From the NCBI GenBank assembly GCA_017590115.1, contig JAGGNK010013558.1, positions 15,656,932 to 15,720,931 on the forward strand: a stretch of 64,000 nucleotides of DNA, read 5' to 3'. Shown one piece after another: positions 1 to 13,876 of this stretch. The number at the start of each line of letters is the position of its first letter. The stretch's first letter is position 1. Position numbers and translations under genes: made by a program. The notes beneath the pieces are model-generated. The model was not told where the DNA came from. It saw nothing but the letters and a program-made list of their open reading frames with translations, and did no database searches. The stretch comes from Montifringilla adamsi (taxonomy: Eukaryota; Chordata; Aves; Passeriformes; Passeridae).

Positions 1-2659
1 GGGTTTGATACTAGCCATATTGCACTTCACTTTTCCTCAGCACAGAATGCCAGCTTGTTTCTTCAAATTAAGACAATATGCTTATAGTGATGAACCTTAT
101 TGGCCATCTATCTTCCTTTTGTAATCTGGCTCTCATCAAGCTGAAATGAAGCCATTTCTTCTGACTGTGGCTGATTAAACACAGAGTAAACCTAGATCTC
201 TGAGGAGGCTCTAATGATTCTCCACAGGCCTGGTGTCAGCCCAGCACCTGCAGCATTCAGCTTCCCCATTTCCATCATAAAATGAAGCATCTGTTACAGA
301 GAAGTGTTATCTTTTTATCATCGATGGTATCTTTCTGTTTGAATTCACCTACCCCATTTGGTATAAATTACAGCCATTTCATATGTAATGAATGGTCACA
401 CAGGATGCACTCTGGTTATTGGGGGTTAAAAGGGCACAAAATCCTTTTACTAAACCTTTATTTAACTTGGTGAAAGTTAAGACTACATGGCTTGTGTAAA
501 ACCTTCTTTCTTACAACAAACAGGAGGAAATACTTACCACAGCTTAATGCTGAAGCATTTTGATATTGCTTATCTAAATACTGGCCTTTGAGTTTTTTGG
601 AAGCGATTCCTGAAGAAACATTATTAGTTGCAGAGAAGAGAAACAGAGAAACATGTTCATGCCAAAGACATTTCTGTCTCAGTAACTTGATTAACTATAA
701 GCCTGAGATGTAAAAGTAGGCAAGAGTTGTTTGGTAGAAAGGGTAGTTGCCAGCTTAGAACCTACTGCAAATCCCACAGAAGTCAATTGGCATATTTTCA
801 ATTATTTCAACAGCATTTGTTTGGATCAGGCCAAAGATCAGGTGGCTGTTTACTTTTTGTGTGGTCCACATGCTCCTCTATGTTTTACCTTCTCCAGCTT
901 TCCATCTGAGCTGAAAGAGGCAACTTCATCTTAGAAACAATTTATTTTCCTCTGAGGGGGATTTGGGACAAAACTTTGCCAAGCATTTTGCTGTTTCCAG
1001 CCTATGACATGGATAGTCTGGACAACTTCACATCTGAGAAAAGGAAAGAAAAACTTTCAAAGACTCTAACTCGGAAGTGAAACTTTGCTCACTGAAGTAG
1101 TAATGTAAGTGATGGCAAAAGCAGTTGTAAAACTGCTGAATAATTCCACTTAGTAACATGTAGCTACAGGATATAGAGGTGGGGACAACAACTGCACAAT
1201 GGCCTTCCTGGTCACATGGATCTGAAAGACGTTATAGCATAGCAACCACTTTGATAACATCTGAAGATTGCAAATAAGAGATGGCTTGCTGTGTTTGATG
1301 TAAGTAGAGATAAAAACTTCACTGAGGCAAAGAGCAGCACAGAGAGACTCCAAAGCAGCTCACTCAGGTATTGGTATGAGACTATTTGAAACATCAGCTA
1401 TTTCTTGGCAAATTCTTGGTGTGTTGAACCATTCAGGTGTTACATAAATCTGGGACAGGAGAGGCAGTTAGAGTGCAAAAATTTCATTCCACTCGTTGGT
1501 CTAGGCCACAATCTGAGCAGTGACCTACAGCCCAGCATAGCCCAGCAGCCACACAAAGCAGCACTGTCAGTGTTCTAGTGAATTACAGATGTCAAACAAT
1601 CAAAAAGGGAATTATAATCACCAAAAAATAACATGGCCACAGCCTCTCTGGTGGATCATTTGCCCAGGTGTTTTTCATACTTCTCTACAAGTGAAATAAT
1701 TTCACGATATAAAATTAACTTAAAATAATGTACTTTATTGTCATGTTTAAACTTTCAACTACCTGTTATCTCCAAAGCCAGGAATTGCTTAATGGACTCA
1801 TTAGTGGGGGGAGGGGGGAAATCATCCTTGTGAAAATAATGAAGAATGAGCAATTTTGTACCAACATGCATTTTCATGATAGCTTTGCTAACCCGAATTA
1901 TGTGGTGACTTTCTGCTGATCCATTTGGTAGCAAGCAAAATCATATTGTCCTACCACAAGAGCACACTTGTTATTCAAAATAATTAAGACGTGAGTCATC
2001 TTAGTATCAAAGTTGGCATTAGTGATATATGGGGCTGATGACTGATGAGCCCAATGAATGTTTGACTCATGTAGACTTAAAATATGCAGCTGAAAAGCTC
2101 AGTTAATTCAGAAGAGACACAGCATAGCTGTGATAGCATCTTGTAAAAGCAAAGATCCAAGACAAGTAGAGATGCAGTAACACTAGTGATGAAAACAACT
2201 GAGGTCTTTGGATTTCTCAGGACAGCTGAAAAATGGAAGAACTTTTTCATTAAAAATTTCAAAATTCCATTGTTTTCCCCTTGACAAGGTACAAAATGTA
2301 ACCTTTTTTTTCTACTGTTTACATGATATTTTTTGTAAGCACTGGAATTATTTTTGTTGCCTGTCCATTTTCTTTAATTTTTCCTTTTTGTTGCTTTAGT
2401 TGAATAAGTGAATAATATCCAAAATTTCAGTTTGGTTTGGAAAAGCTATAACAGCAGAAAGAAAAATGAAACTACTTTAACCACTTTAGAGAGTTTCAGT
2501 TTTCCTTTGTTTTCCTCTGTAAGTTCTCCAGAATTAACAATTTTTAAGAATTAGTCTGAAAAGAGGAAAAATAAGGAGAACAAGGATGAGGAGTGAAAAA
2601 GGAGGGGGAAAGAAAAATAAGGGGAAAAAATCCATACTACTACTTATTCTCTTACAGGG

Positions 2660-2690
<31 letters not shown>

Positions 2691-5535
2691 ATGGGAAATA
2701 GGTGCTTAATATTTGTTTTAAACAAAAGAAATGGGAAAATATGAAAAGAAGCTTTTGTTTTAGTCTTTTCTTGTGGATGCCAACCATTTCCCTGTCAGCA
2801 ACTGTGTAATTGACTTATACAGTGAACATGTGGCAACTATTTTCAGCTGTATTTAGCCAAGTCTGCTGCCTTGTTTCAGACATAATGAAAACTTCCAATG
2901 CCCAATTGTTGCTTTCCCAGCTTTACTATGGGATCTAACAAAAGCCATTGCACCTAAAAGCCTTTGACTTAGTTTAAAAAGTAGCAATGTTTGCATCTAA
3001 GTAAGATTTAGGACAGTATCAAGGGATAAATCTGTGTCTGGTACAATTAATTTTGAAGGCCAGCTCTGGTAAGGATTTCCACTTGGTAGCCCAGCCGAGG
3101 TGTCCCAAAACCAACTACCTTCAAAGCTGCTTCACAGAGCTGTAAAACTAATAAAGGCTTGTGCTTCAGCAGCTGGACACCCTGAGGCACACAGAAAGCA
3201 GAGCCAGAAACTCCAGCTGATGTTTTCCTCCTCCATGGGACACTTCTGGGTGACACCAGGGTGTTCCCCACCTCTGTGTTAGATCCAAATGTCACTGGAG
3301 TTAACAGGCTGTAAAGCAGTGGAGACCACAGCATTTAACTGCGGACTGTAAAACGTGGGGGATCTTGTTTCTACCAGACACCTCACAGAGAAATCTGGTT
3401 TGTAATGAGCCAAAAATAAACATTTGAAAACTGGGAGAAGAATACATGAGTGTCTCCCCGACAGTGGCAAATATCAAGGCATCTAACCACAAGATAATGT
3501 TAAAAGATTTGAAATCTCTGGAACCAGTCTTAGGTTTGTGCTCCCCTAGAAAAAAAATTGACCATTTTACTCCTCTTATTCTTTTTTAAAGTGTTGCTCT
3601 TTTACTTTTAAAACATTCAAGCAACACAACTATATTTGTGATCAAGTGTCTTCCTGCTGTAGGTTTTGGGGTTTTTTTCACTGATTCAGATGCTGTAATA
3701 TATATAGTTAATATATAGTGGTGTCTGTAGAGGCTCCATTAATGGACTGAGACTATTCAGTGCTTTATTCCAAGCCATCAAATCATTCTGTAGTTATTCT
3801 GGGGGGAAAAATTACCAAGTTAGAATGAAATATCGGAGGTGGACACCAACTTATGTGATTGTGAAGAATATGTGAAAAATGTTGTGATCACAGGAGATGA
3901 AGAAACTTTGAGATTAAATTGGTCTTTCTCAGAATTATCAGTTCTCTTCATGAACAACAATGCATCTGGACAATGCACCAGTGTCATTGACTTTCACCAT
4001 TTTAAAGACTTTTAATACTGATTACTGCCCAGTGAACAAAAGCTTTTCTTGTGGGGAGTCTGAAAAAGTTGATTATATGTACATTACAGCTGAAAATGGA
4101 TCAGAGGAATAGTAAGTTATGAAAGTACGAACACAAGAGAATAAAACCATTCACTGGGCTTGAATTACTTTATCTTCTTAGGCTGAATTGTGGCTGTGGT
4201 CTTTTGCAACTCAAATAAAAAGCATAGATCAAGATGAGATAAAGATAACGGAGTATTGCCAGCATTAGGCAATAAAATCAGTAGCAGGAATGGAAGAAAA
4301 CTTCGATAACCTGAGAGAAAAAATTTTTAAAGCTATGGTAATAGAGGCAAAAGTCCTCTGTAGCTACTGCAGTTGAGTGAATTAGGCATTGACAATGAAA
4401 AGATACAAACATCTGCTCTTGCATTTCTTCATGAAGATATTTGGAGCTGAAATTATTCTGACCAGCTGAAGGGACTGTCTCTGATGTTCCAGTTGAACAT
4501 GGTTTGAAAGCAGCTAAAAGCTGAGAGTGGTAACAACTTTCATGTTAGGGCCCACACAGGATGGTAATTGAGATTCAAAATTCATTCAAAGTTCCGTTTT
4601 ACACTGGGGAAAAAGAAACAATTCTTTTCAAAAAAGCAGTTTGGTTCTTGAATGGATTGTCCAAGGACTTTAAAAACATGTTTCTTTCCATATCTTGCAA
4701 AGAAAATTAAGTTTTAATTCCTTTATGTTTGTTTTAGCATGAAGGAGGCAACAAAGCCATCACTGGAAGAATTTGTGTTGGTAGCAAGAGCTCATACCTC
4801 AGGAGAAGAACAGCCTGGTCTCCAAGGTTGAGCAGAGTTTGTAAATTGAGCAGACAGGGAAAAAAATATGATAAATATCTTTCAAAAATGCATTTTTGCT
4901 CTAGCAGCCACAATGAAGACCATGGAAGCTCCATTGTTATTCCTGTGCAACAAAGCACGGACTTTTTAAAACAAAAGATCCTAAATTAAATTTTAGCCAC
5001 TGTATTAAAGGGTCATTTCCAAAAGATGAAAGTACATTCTGTGGCAGTGTAAAAGGATAATAGAGGGCAAAAAAAGAATTACAACACACTCGTATTGTGG
5101 AAAAAAGAGCATGAGTTTTGATATCCATGAAATGTTAGATTTTCCGCTATTCACAAGGCTCTGCATCCTTAATATCTGTAAAGAATGGTCATCTCACTTG
5201 CTAAAATATAACCCAAATGCTCAAGCCACTCAGCTAAAATACTCCAAAGTAGCCACTCCATCCAGCTGATTCTGCCATTTAGCACTTCTCCTGTAACATC
5301 AGCGGTGTAACCTTAGTCCCCAAAAATTGGAGGGCGAGTTATGCCATTGACCTCAGTCTGATCTGGCTCTGGGACAAGCAGCTGTGCAGTCCCTTGAGGC
5401 TGAGAGCCATGGGGAAACTCCAGGGCTCTGGAAGAGGAAGGCAGCCCCAGATGCCTCAGCTGAAGGGGAAAGTCAGAGCTATTACCTCTCTCTGCAGCTG
5501 CCAGGAGCCTGAAGTAGTGGGGCCAGATTTTCGGA
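1..5535. other. AT-rich non-coding DNA, left flank
   Basis: No reading frame here exceeds about 100 codons and none resembles a known protein. The frames overlap on both strands with no shared codon bias. Homopurine stretches and an A/G tract lie around 2.56-2.74 kb. Nothing else recognisable was seen. It is probably intergenic or deep intronic. Confidence 0.7.
2556..2740. repeat. Homopurine-rich tract with A run and AAAAG units
   Basis: The plus strand is nearly all A and G for about 180 bases. It includes an uninterrupted A run (2661-2675) followed by three AAAAG-type units up to about 2691. It is low-complexity DNA. The minus-strand frame across it is simply phenylalanine-, leucine- and proline-rich and should not be read as a protein. 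Confidence 0.75.
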
Positions 5536-6000
5536 GAATCACAGAATGGTTTGGGTTGGAAGGGCCCTTAAAGATCATCTTGTTCCACCCTCTGCCATGG
5601 GCAGGGATACCTTCCATGAGGCCAGGTTGCTCAAAGCCCCATCCAACCTGGCCTTGAACACTTTGAAGGACCTGTTCCACCCTCACAGTAAAGAATTTCT
5701 TCCGTATATCTAACCCTGCCCTCTTTCAGTTTAGAGCCATTACCCTTCATCCATGCAGAGTCTTTCAGCTCTCTTGGAGCTCCTTTGGGCACTGAAAGGT
5801 GCGGTGAGATCTCCCCAGAGCCTTCTCCTCTCCAGGCTGAACAGCACCTTCTCTCTCAGCCTGTCTCCACAGCAGAGGTGTTCCAGCTCTTGGATCATCT
5901 TTGTGGCCTCTTCTGGACTCACTCCAACATCCTTCTTATCCCGGGGGTCTCAGAGCTGGATGCAAAGCTCCAGATGGAGTCTCACAAGAGTTCACCCTGG
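5536..6000 (-). mobile_element. CR1 LINE fragment, 5'-truncated, minus strand
   Basis: The plus strand begins at 5536 with the reverse complement of a CR1 3' end (tail unit, then the GGTTTGGGTTGGAAGGG block). It continues through the usual CR1 3' region: the TGCCATGGGCAGGGA block, the caggttgctcaaagcccca block, the region that reads 'ttctttactgtgagggtgg' in the sense direction, and the 'ctccaggctgaacag' block. The far (5') end is blurred between about 5990 and 6030. Only the 3' end of the element is present, as is normal for CR1 made by target-primed reverse transcription. No intact reverse transcriptase is left. The 190-codon plus-strand frame from 5753 is an antisense reading of this repeat. 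Confidence 0.93.
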
Positions 6001-7539
6001 TACAAAAAAGGAGGAATCCCAAATCAGAGCCCACCTGGTGACACACTGGAAGGTGCTGGTGCAGCCTCGTGTACAAACAGCCAGTGTTGGCCATTGGGGG
6101 TTGCTGTTCATCATAGTGAGAAATTCACGTGTCCACATCTTTAGACACATTGCTCAGACACCAAACCTTTTTATTAAGTACTGGGGGACATGTGAGACCC
6201 TCATGCTGTCTCACCACGTGTCACACTCTCCAAAGTGCACGTCCACACACACCCCTGCACGGACACTTGCTTGCAACCACTGTCTTCTCAGCCACAGAGC
6301 AAAACCGCTAATTAATGTTTGTTAAAATTAATATTTTTTCCAGGCAGTATTAGTCACACTTGAAGCATCCTGAGCTTCCAGTAGGCTGTCTTAATTAAAG
6401 TTTTATCTCCCACTTAATGGAAGAATTATTACCAATTTTGATCACTCTTTTTTCTTTCAGATAGCAGCAGTGCTGTATCAGACTTTGTGTCCCTGTATAC
6501 AAAGCAAAATTTCTTTCAGATTTCAAAGGCAGGCTGATTTATTTTGCAATATTCTACTGCATCCTGGGATGTCTTGGATCCAGTGCTCTCACCCCACAGT
6601 GCAGAAAAACGCAAACAGGTGTTCCCACAAAAGGAAAGGACAGTCCCCATGATGGATATTTTTATGGAAAGCAATTTGCACAGCTTTGTTTTCAACTGCT
6701 TCAGACATTTTCAACAGCAAAAAGCCATCCAAGTACTGTTTCTAGTTACAACTGAAGGTTATTCCTTTTTTTTTTAATCAAATAATAATTCAGCAACACT
6801 GATTTCCCTAATGTAAGGTCTATTGCCCTCATGCAAGGCTGGAATAATAGCACCATCATGAATGGAATTCAATCTGGAGTCATTCAGGAGAAGCTGAGAT
6901 CCAAATTCCCCAATCAGTAACATTTTGTTCCAGATTGCAAAACTTCTTGTTAGAACACAAACACTCTCTTTACAAGAGTTTAAATGAGTTGTTAGTGACG
7001 TCTTCACAGAGAGAGTTGGAGAATTTATTTGTACTTCACAAAGAACCTCTTCCTCTCCTTAAAAGCACCAGTTGTTTTAATTTAAACTATTATTAAAGGT
7101 TTTTTGCCCTGAGTGTGGTATTGGATGTACAACTGTACAGCATCTCTCTATCAGTGTAAGAATTCAATGGCATAAAGACCAGGCACTGGAGTGAGACAGA
7201 TCCTTGTATTGCTTCCCTCAGCTTGCCAGAATTAATCCAGATTTACACGCCACTCATCCATAAGGGATGGTTAGTGCCTAATTCTTTCCTCATAAACATG
7301 GAGCAGCAGGAAAGACAAGACCCTCTATGTATTTTAATTGAAAAGAATGGATTGGTAAACCAAAATGTGCCTTTTTCAGTCACAGACTCAGACCTGGATC
7401 AAGTGACAATATGTCCTAGAAACTGCAGCGTCACCAGCACAGTGACCCAAGTCAGGAATGATTTGGTGGCATTTTAAGCATTTCTTTTTCTCTTAGAAAA
7501 AAAAAAAAAATAGCAGCCCATCTTCCTCTTGTGCCACGC

Positions 7540-7547
7540 TGACGTCA
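7540..7547. promoter_or_regulatory. Perfect CRE palindrome (TGACGTCA)
   Basis: The 8-bp consensus site for CREB/ATF dimers is present exactly. A half-site-like GTGACGTC lies near 6996. CpG-containing CREs are uncommon in CpG-depleted AT-rich DNA, so survival of this one is mildly suggestive. An 8-bp word also occurs by chance, and no promoter features surround it. Confidence 0.35.
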
Positions 7548-8509
7548 GGAAACACAGAAATCTACAGAATTCTCTTTAAAGTATTTTGGCCGCATGCAGT
7601 GGAGCTTAAATAGGATCAGCTCTTTCCTGACAGGTCACAGTATGCTGACTAAGTTTAGTTACACTTTATGATTTCAAAGGCTTCTCCCCAAAAGATACTC
7701 CCCTCTCTCCTCTGTTGTTTTTTTTTAACAGTGCAATGATCAAAGTGCTTTTCAAAATGCTATTCATGACTACTTTGAGCTAAAAAATAAAACCTAAAGT
7801 GATTCCAAGCAGCATTTCATTTTAATTTAAGTGATGCATAAATTTTGCACAACTGCTCAGCTTCCTCCATTCAACCACTATAGATAATAAAGAGTTATTT
7901 ATAATATGTGGAATATGCGAATAGTTCTATTAGTGTGAAATGATGCCATGTACATGCCAAAAGCTGAAGAGATGCCCAAGAATTTTAAAATGCCCAACAA
8001 CTTTAAACCAGTGCAAGGGTGCTGGGTACCATGAAGAATTAAGGCAATAAGATACAAGTGAAACAGAATCATCACCTTTGATTTAATTGCTGTCATTTCA
8101 TTCAAGCTTTGAGTTATATGGAGCAAAGTTTTAAAAATTGGAGAGCTTTATTATTGCAACTGAAAGAGAGAAAGAGGAATATTTCTGCACTTGCACGGGG
8201 TATCTCAAGCATGTAACAGGAAATGCAGCCTTGTGCAGAACTTCAGTAGAGATGAAAAGCACTTTAGTCTCCAGAGCAAGTTTATGTTTTTGTGGCGTTA
8301 TCTAAAATACTCTCTCAATGCAAACTCCATACTTACCTTGGGAGGAAAAGCCAAGTCCTTTCTGCCAGGATTTAAACACCCTGTTCCTGGGAAGTGTATG
8401 TTTTCCATGCTCAGACTGCCAAACCTCCTGCACCAGCACTCATTACATGGTCCAGCGAGAGTTAAGGGCAATCTACTTCCCAAAAAAACAGACTTTCTGC
8501 TCATTTCAC

Positions 8510-8525
8510 TTTTTTTTTTTTTTTT
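8510..8525. repeat. Poly-T run
   Basis: About 16 consecutive T. It is simple low-complexity sequence with no retrotransposon body recognised beside it. Confidence 0.8.
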
Positions 8526-9836
8526 CTGAAATATAGGGCTTCTCCAGGGGACCAGCTTCAGCTCCTAAGTAGGTAGTATATAATGACATAATATTCTAGG
8601 CACAGTGTCTGCAAAGGTACACCCATCCCATGTGAAAGGCTGTTACTAAAAAACATTGCCATCTCTTTGGTATCCTTGGGAAAAAATGAAGGGGAAAACC
8701 AGATTAAGTGTTAGAGCAGAGAGAAGGGGGAGCCACTGGCATTTGTGCTGTTGATTCTCTCCAGTTTGGGGGCTGAGAAGTTAATGCATTCAGCTCGTTG
8801 GAACGCCAGCCTTCCCTCACGTTATTCATACAACTTAACTCCAGCTGCCTCCTCCTCATCCCTCCTGCTTCGCCTTGTGCTTCTCAAAAGGCATTTCTCT
8901 GCACGGCACATCAGAAAGTAAAAATCTAAGTTGCTATCTTACTTCCAAACCAAGCTGTTGTCAGCATTAAACCTACACAATGCATTACAATATAATCCAT
9001 TTACAGGGTGTCTTATCATGCAAATAACTCAAGGTGCCTCACAATAAAATAAAAAGGACGAGAGGAATAAACCTCAGCCATTGGAACACACAAAAAGGAA
9101 ACCTTGAAATTTACTTTTAAACACACTAATGGCTCTTTTCTCCCAGTGAGGCATGAAGAGGGACAGGGCAGAGGATTTGACCAAGGAATTCCTATTAGCA
9201 TTTGATGTGACTTAAATGTGTAAATCCACCCCAAGGTTACTGGGAGACCAGACTCCTTAAAAGGAGAAACTTCCTTCATACCTTGGAGAGAAGATTCATG
9301 AAGGCACAAATGTTAGAGGAAACCTTGGCCACTGAAAGATCATCTCGTTGGCCTAGATCTAAACAGGAGTAAGGCCTGAATTATCCAATTCAGAGCACAA
9401 ACCATGAAAGTTCTCCATAACAGAGAAGCAGAAATAGTGTTTAAAAGTAAGAACAGCTTTGACCAGGGCTTACCTCTGACTCATTTCCAAAAAGGATCCT
9501 TAAAATTAATGTTCCATTATCAGTGTAGAAATAGCAAATAAAAGGTGCTTTTTTTCCTTCTTACTTAATTTGTTTTCATTTTCCATAGTTTTTCCTTAGA
9601 TTTATAAAATGCTCTTTGGAAGAGATGAATTGGCAGTTCCCCCCTCTCCTTTGCCCCCCTGGGTTGAAGCACGAAGCAGTCAGAGGCATGAAGCAGATTG
9701 TCCCAGGAGCAGAGCACAAATCACACTTTGAATGATTGTTCTCCCTCTCTCCCAGCTCATGTCGTGGCCCACATTATTCCCCTGGTCAAACCAAATAAAT
9801 TTTACCAAAATGACAATCAGAGGACGGGGCAAAGCA

Positions 9837-10078
9837 AATCATGGAATGGTTTGGGTTGGAAGGGACCTTAAAGCCCAGCTCTTTCCAACCCCTGCCTTGG
9901 GCAGGGACAAATTCCACTAGACCAGGTTGCTCAGAGCCCTGTTCAGCCTGGTCTTGGACATTTCCAATGATGGGGAGTCCACAACCTCCCTGGGCAACCT
10001 GTGCCAGTCCCTCACCCATCTCACACGGAAGAATTTCTTCCAAATATCTGATCTAAACCTTCCCTCTTTCCTAGACCC
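9837..10078 (-). mobile_element. CR1 LINE 3' fragment, minus strand
   Basis: It starts at 9837 with a tail unit (reverse complement) followed by GGTTTGGGTTGGAAGGG. It then runs through the usual CR1 blocks ('ccaggttgctcagagccc', 'gggcaacctgtgccag') to 'atctgatctaaaccttccc'. About 240 bp of the 3' end survive. It has the same orientation as the copy at 5536 and shares its first part, but differs enough to be a separate insertion. Confidence 0.93.
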
Positions 10079-12173
10079 CACATGCCTCGTATGGCACCCA
10101 GAAATAAAACCATCCTAGGAGAGTCACAGTTTGAGTCACTGTTCCTGCTCCTTAGAGCCCAATGTTTAATACTGCAAAAATGCCAAATACTGGAGATAAA
10201 AGGCAGCTCTAGGAACAAACATGTGAAGGTGCCAGCTCTTGTAGCACAATCAAGGTATTTCCTTTATTTTCTCCTCATCATTTTTCAAGGTACCTGCAGG
10301 TTCAAATTAAAGCAATTTGGTGAGTGTTCAGCTTTGGGGCATTCAGGAAGGGAATTAGGAGGACTGGAGCACCTCGACCATCAGGAAACAATGGAAAGCA
10401 CAGGATTCAGCATACAATGAAAAAAAACATGGATATCTTGGCACAGTTGAAAAATTCTTCCTGCTCCCAAAAAAGAGAACACCTCCACAACCCAAATATA
10501 TCCAGCATCCAAAGTTTACTACTTTTTTAATTAGTGAGCATTAACACAACATTCAAACCAAATAGTTCAGCTAGCATCCACCTATCCGCTTCTAATTTTA
10601 CTGAGGAATGTATAACCTATTTCCAAATCTATACTAGCAGCCATTATAGAAATTTATTATTATGCACCAATATTTGCTCTACTTCTGGAGCTCATTGCAG
10701 CCAGCCTTGCCTACAAGCTGAGTTAAGTCTACAGACAAATTAGCAGAAATATAAATTGCCATTTTACATTTTAAACACCGCTCCCTTTCTTTCAAGGTCA
10801 CAGTAGCCATGGTTTCTGTGTTGCTGAACACTGGCTCCACTCAGATTTGAGTGATCTTTTTCTTCAGGATTTCCATTTCCACATTCATTCCCACAGATTT
10901 AAATCCAGAGTAATACTTAAATAGTGAGTGATTTTCCACATTTCTAAATGCTATCAGATATTTTCCTATGGCCCAGGCTAAGCAGTAATGAACTCCTAAA
11001 GTTACTTTAAGAAATAAAAGACTAAAGCAAAAATGCAATTTAAATTGGAAAGCACTGTGTTGTTTGACTTCTCTTGCTTCAAAGTAAAAAGGCCAATTTA
11101 TTTGCCATTTGAAGAGGATGAAAGCCTTTCTCAGACACTATTCCCCCTTCATCTATCACATATTGCTGGACATGTATTGCACCCATGGTTTGTGAGAGCC
11201 CTTCCTGGGGGATCATAGCTAATTTCAGAAGAGACAGAGGGATATGTATCACCTGCCTTGCCAAGATCAGAATCAGGTCTGCCTTGGTAAGCTAAGCTTT
11301 AGCTTGGAGAGAGTTTTTATGGCTGAGTTATAAAAACCCTGGAAACAGGGGAGTTTATGACAGAACCACTGACAGACCCTTAACTATGGCAGTATTCATG
11401 GTTACCACTACAAGACAGGCATTATGTTGGAGGGCAGTAAAGTTAAACCTGCCCATAGGGCATTCCCAAATGTTAACTGCTGGTGCATACAGTAAAATTT
11501 TTAGCACAGGTGCACTCTCCAAATAAACTTGACTTCCAGAAACCCCCTTTAAAAAAAAAATAGAAAAAAAAGGTTTTCATCTGTGCCACTGGAAATATTT
11601 CTATAGTTGTGAACAACTACATTTGATTAAAAACTGTCAGATTTATCTTCTTAGCAGGAGGGAAGAAATATGTGTTTTCCTCCAAAAGGAAATCAATGTG
11701 TCTTTATGACAGATACAGAGTGAAAACAGGGATGGTGTCACTTTAAAAGGGGAGGGAGGAAGGACAGGTGACCCACTGGATGTGACCATTTGCTGCTGGC
11801 ATAATCATTGTGAGGAAATGCCCTGTTCAGGTCTCATATTCTGCAATTATAGGACTGGTGTATAGTCACTGACCCAACAGTTACTTCTCACAATTTTAAG
11901 GCGCAGCATCTTCAGTGCAGAGGCACTGTGATTCTTTGTCCTCTTCCCATTTCTTAATTATCACACCTTAATGAAATCTCATGAAAAGGCCCTTGGCTTT
12001 TTCTTTACTGATATTATCCCTGTAGAGTCTAACCAGATTCTTTAAAACAGCAGAATAAAAGCAAATTCATTTTACTTGAAATAACACAGAATATTTATTT
12101 TTTTTTGGCATGCTGGTTGATTTAGTAGCCAAAACAAATATTCTCACTGAGACAATGTATCACTGAAATTAAA

Positions 12174-12189
12174 ATATATATATATATAA
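12174..12189. repeat. (TA)n dinucleotide run
   Basis: Eight TA units within A-rich sequence, likely polymorphic. Confidence 0.8.
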
Positions 12190-12424
12190 ACTGAAAGAGT
12201 GAAATGGAGCTTGATTAAAACCAGTGACTTAATGCCCTTATCCGACTATTTGACCTTAACAAATGCATTATCAGCTTGGATTATGACATCATCCAGAGTT
12301 ACCATACAACATGGTTTAAAGAAAAATCTAGAGGTAAAGATGCTGCCCCTCTCCTGGAAAGCTTAGAGGCTGAAGAGAGGTGATGGAAGAAATAAGTAAT
12401 GATTTCACCTCTGAGCAACTGTAC

Positions 12425-12505
12425 TGCAGGAAGATGAAACTACTTGCTCAGTAAGACAGATTTTTGGCAGAGAAGGAGTACAACCTGTATATCCCAAATG
12501 CCAGA
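12425..12505 (+). mobile_element. Possible decayed MIR relic
   Basis: The order of short blocks (gatgaaact ... acttgctca ... ggcagag ... gtacaacctgtat) follows the MIR core ('gatgaggaaactgag ... acttgcccaaggtcacacag ... ggcagagctgggattcgaaccc'). Gaps and substitutions are many. This is a comparison from memory of the consensus, so it is tentative. Confidence 0.3.
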
Positions 12506-13876
12506 TCACAGCCTTAAGCAGAAAAATACATTCTCCTTTTGAAATTATTTGAAATTTAACCAAGCAAAACCTCCGTGGCTTTTAATGCCAGAAGATGTTC
12601 AGAACCATCCCTTGCTCTGCTCAAATTCCTTTTAATGAGGTTCTGCCAAAGGAATCGGTAACTTCACGTGCATCTCCAGCAAGGGCACACAGATTTTTAG
12701 AAAGGCTTTGAAAAGGTTTCAGTGCTTTAAACTGAGCTGCCCTAAAATGTGATGGTTACAAGAATAAATACCCAGTTTTCAGAGCGGGGGCAGTTACTGA
12801 GCAGGGGTCCCCAAAAGTGACCATCTATGCTGATCATATATGCATAAATGATAGAGAATTATCCAACACTCTCCAAGCTGAAATATCTCACTGTACTAAG
12901 TGCCAGAGTATTAGAAAAAGAGGAGAAATTCAGTGTCACTGGGTGGCGAGTAATAAAACTGCAATCCAGACACACACAGGGGCTGTAGATGCCTCTGTGC
13001 CAGAAAGATCTCAGTGATTGTGAATAATTCACTGTAAAGCATCAATTCAGTGCCCCACAAAAGGGAAAATAAGATACAAGATTATGAGTGGAGAATGAAA
13101 ATGCAGAAATATACCTCATGCCATGTATAAATCCACTGTAGTTCTGGTCACTCTGACTCAAAATAGATGCAGAAAATTACAACACCTTCCTGCTTTTTTT
13201 AAGTAAAGAATACCTGAAAAAGAAAAAGAGAGCACAATATCTGGCCTATAAAATCTGGAATAGAGAAGGTAAGTAGGGAATGATTATTCACTCTTTTTCA
13301 TAATACAATATAGGGCACCTGCTACAAAAAAGTATTTTTCTCCTCAGCATGAATTCAATGATGGAACTAATTTTCAAAGATGTTGGAGAGAACAAAAGTA
13401 TAGATGGATTTTTAAAACCATGAAACCACACTGAGTAATATTAAACATCAGCTCTGGATGTCTTTTAACTGCAGATTTTGAAATCAGGAAGGTAGAGAGT
13501 TCTCCTTCCAATAATCTTTCCCTAATCTGTCACAGACAATGGCTGGGCCAGGTTTTACTTTGGTTTGACACAACTTGAAGTTTATAGTATCATGAACTTT
13601 ATTATGAAATTTTCACATAGCACATAAAATTGTGCCAATAAAATCTGTAGATGACAGGAAGAATTATTTTAGCAAGTGATGGGAGAGGATGAGGTTCTGA
13701 TTCAGGGCAGTCTGTTATGTTGTATTTGCTGCAATGTAGCTAAACAATGCAAAAATCAGGGAACACTGCTTATTTTATAGAGTGGGAAACTGTCTCAAAA
13801 CATCTGAACCTGAAGTATTTAATCTCCACCTCTACTCAGCATAACAAGGCCAAAACTCTCTGGAGGCCAGAGCCAG

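Larger units (their letters stand above)
6001..9836. other. Non-coding DNA between two CR1 copies
   Basis: AT-rich sequence with no supportable gene. It contains a perfect CRE palindrome (7540-7547), A/T runs at about 7500-7510 and 8510-8525, and a run of small unrelated frames. A short stretch near 9330-9360 faintly resembles a CR1 3' end but was too weak to call. Confidence 0.65.
10079..13876. other. AT-rich non-coding DNA
   Basis: No supportable gene. It contains a short TA run (about 12174-12189) and a possible worn MIR relic (about 12425-12505). The small frames here share no codon bias or protein similarity that I recognise. Confidence 0.65.

Noticed and set aside
5753..6325. 190-codon plus-strand open frame
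   Set aside because: Its first part is an antisense reading of a CR1 3' end. The rest is ordinary sequence with no recognisable protein similarity.
9330..9365. Possible further CR1 terminus
   Set aside because: Only a GATCATCTCGTTGGCC-like word resembles CR1. There are no tail units and no continuation.
10534..10743. Possible nuclear copy of mitochondrial DNA, suggested by local codon-like texture
   Set aside because: No recognisable mitochondrial gene order or protein segment. The resemblance is only compositional.
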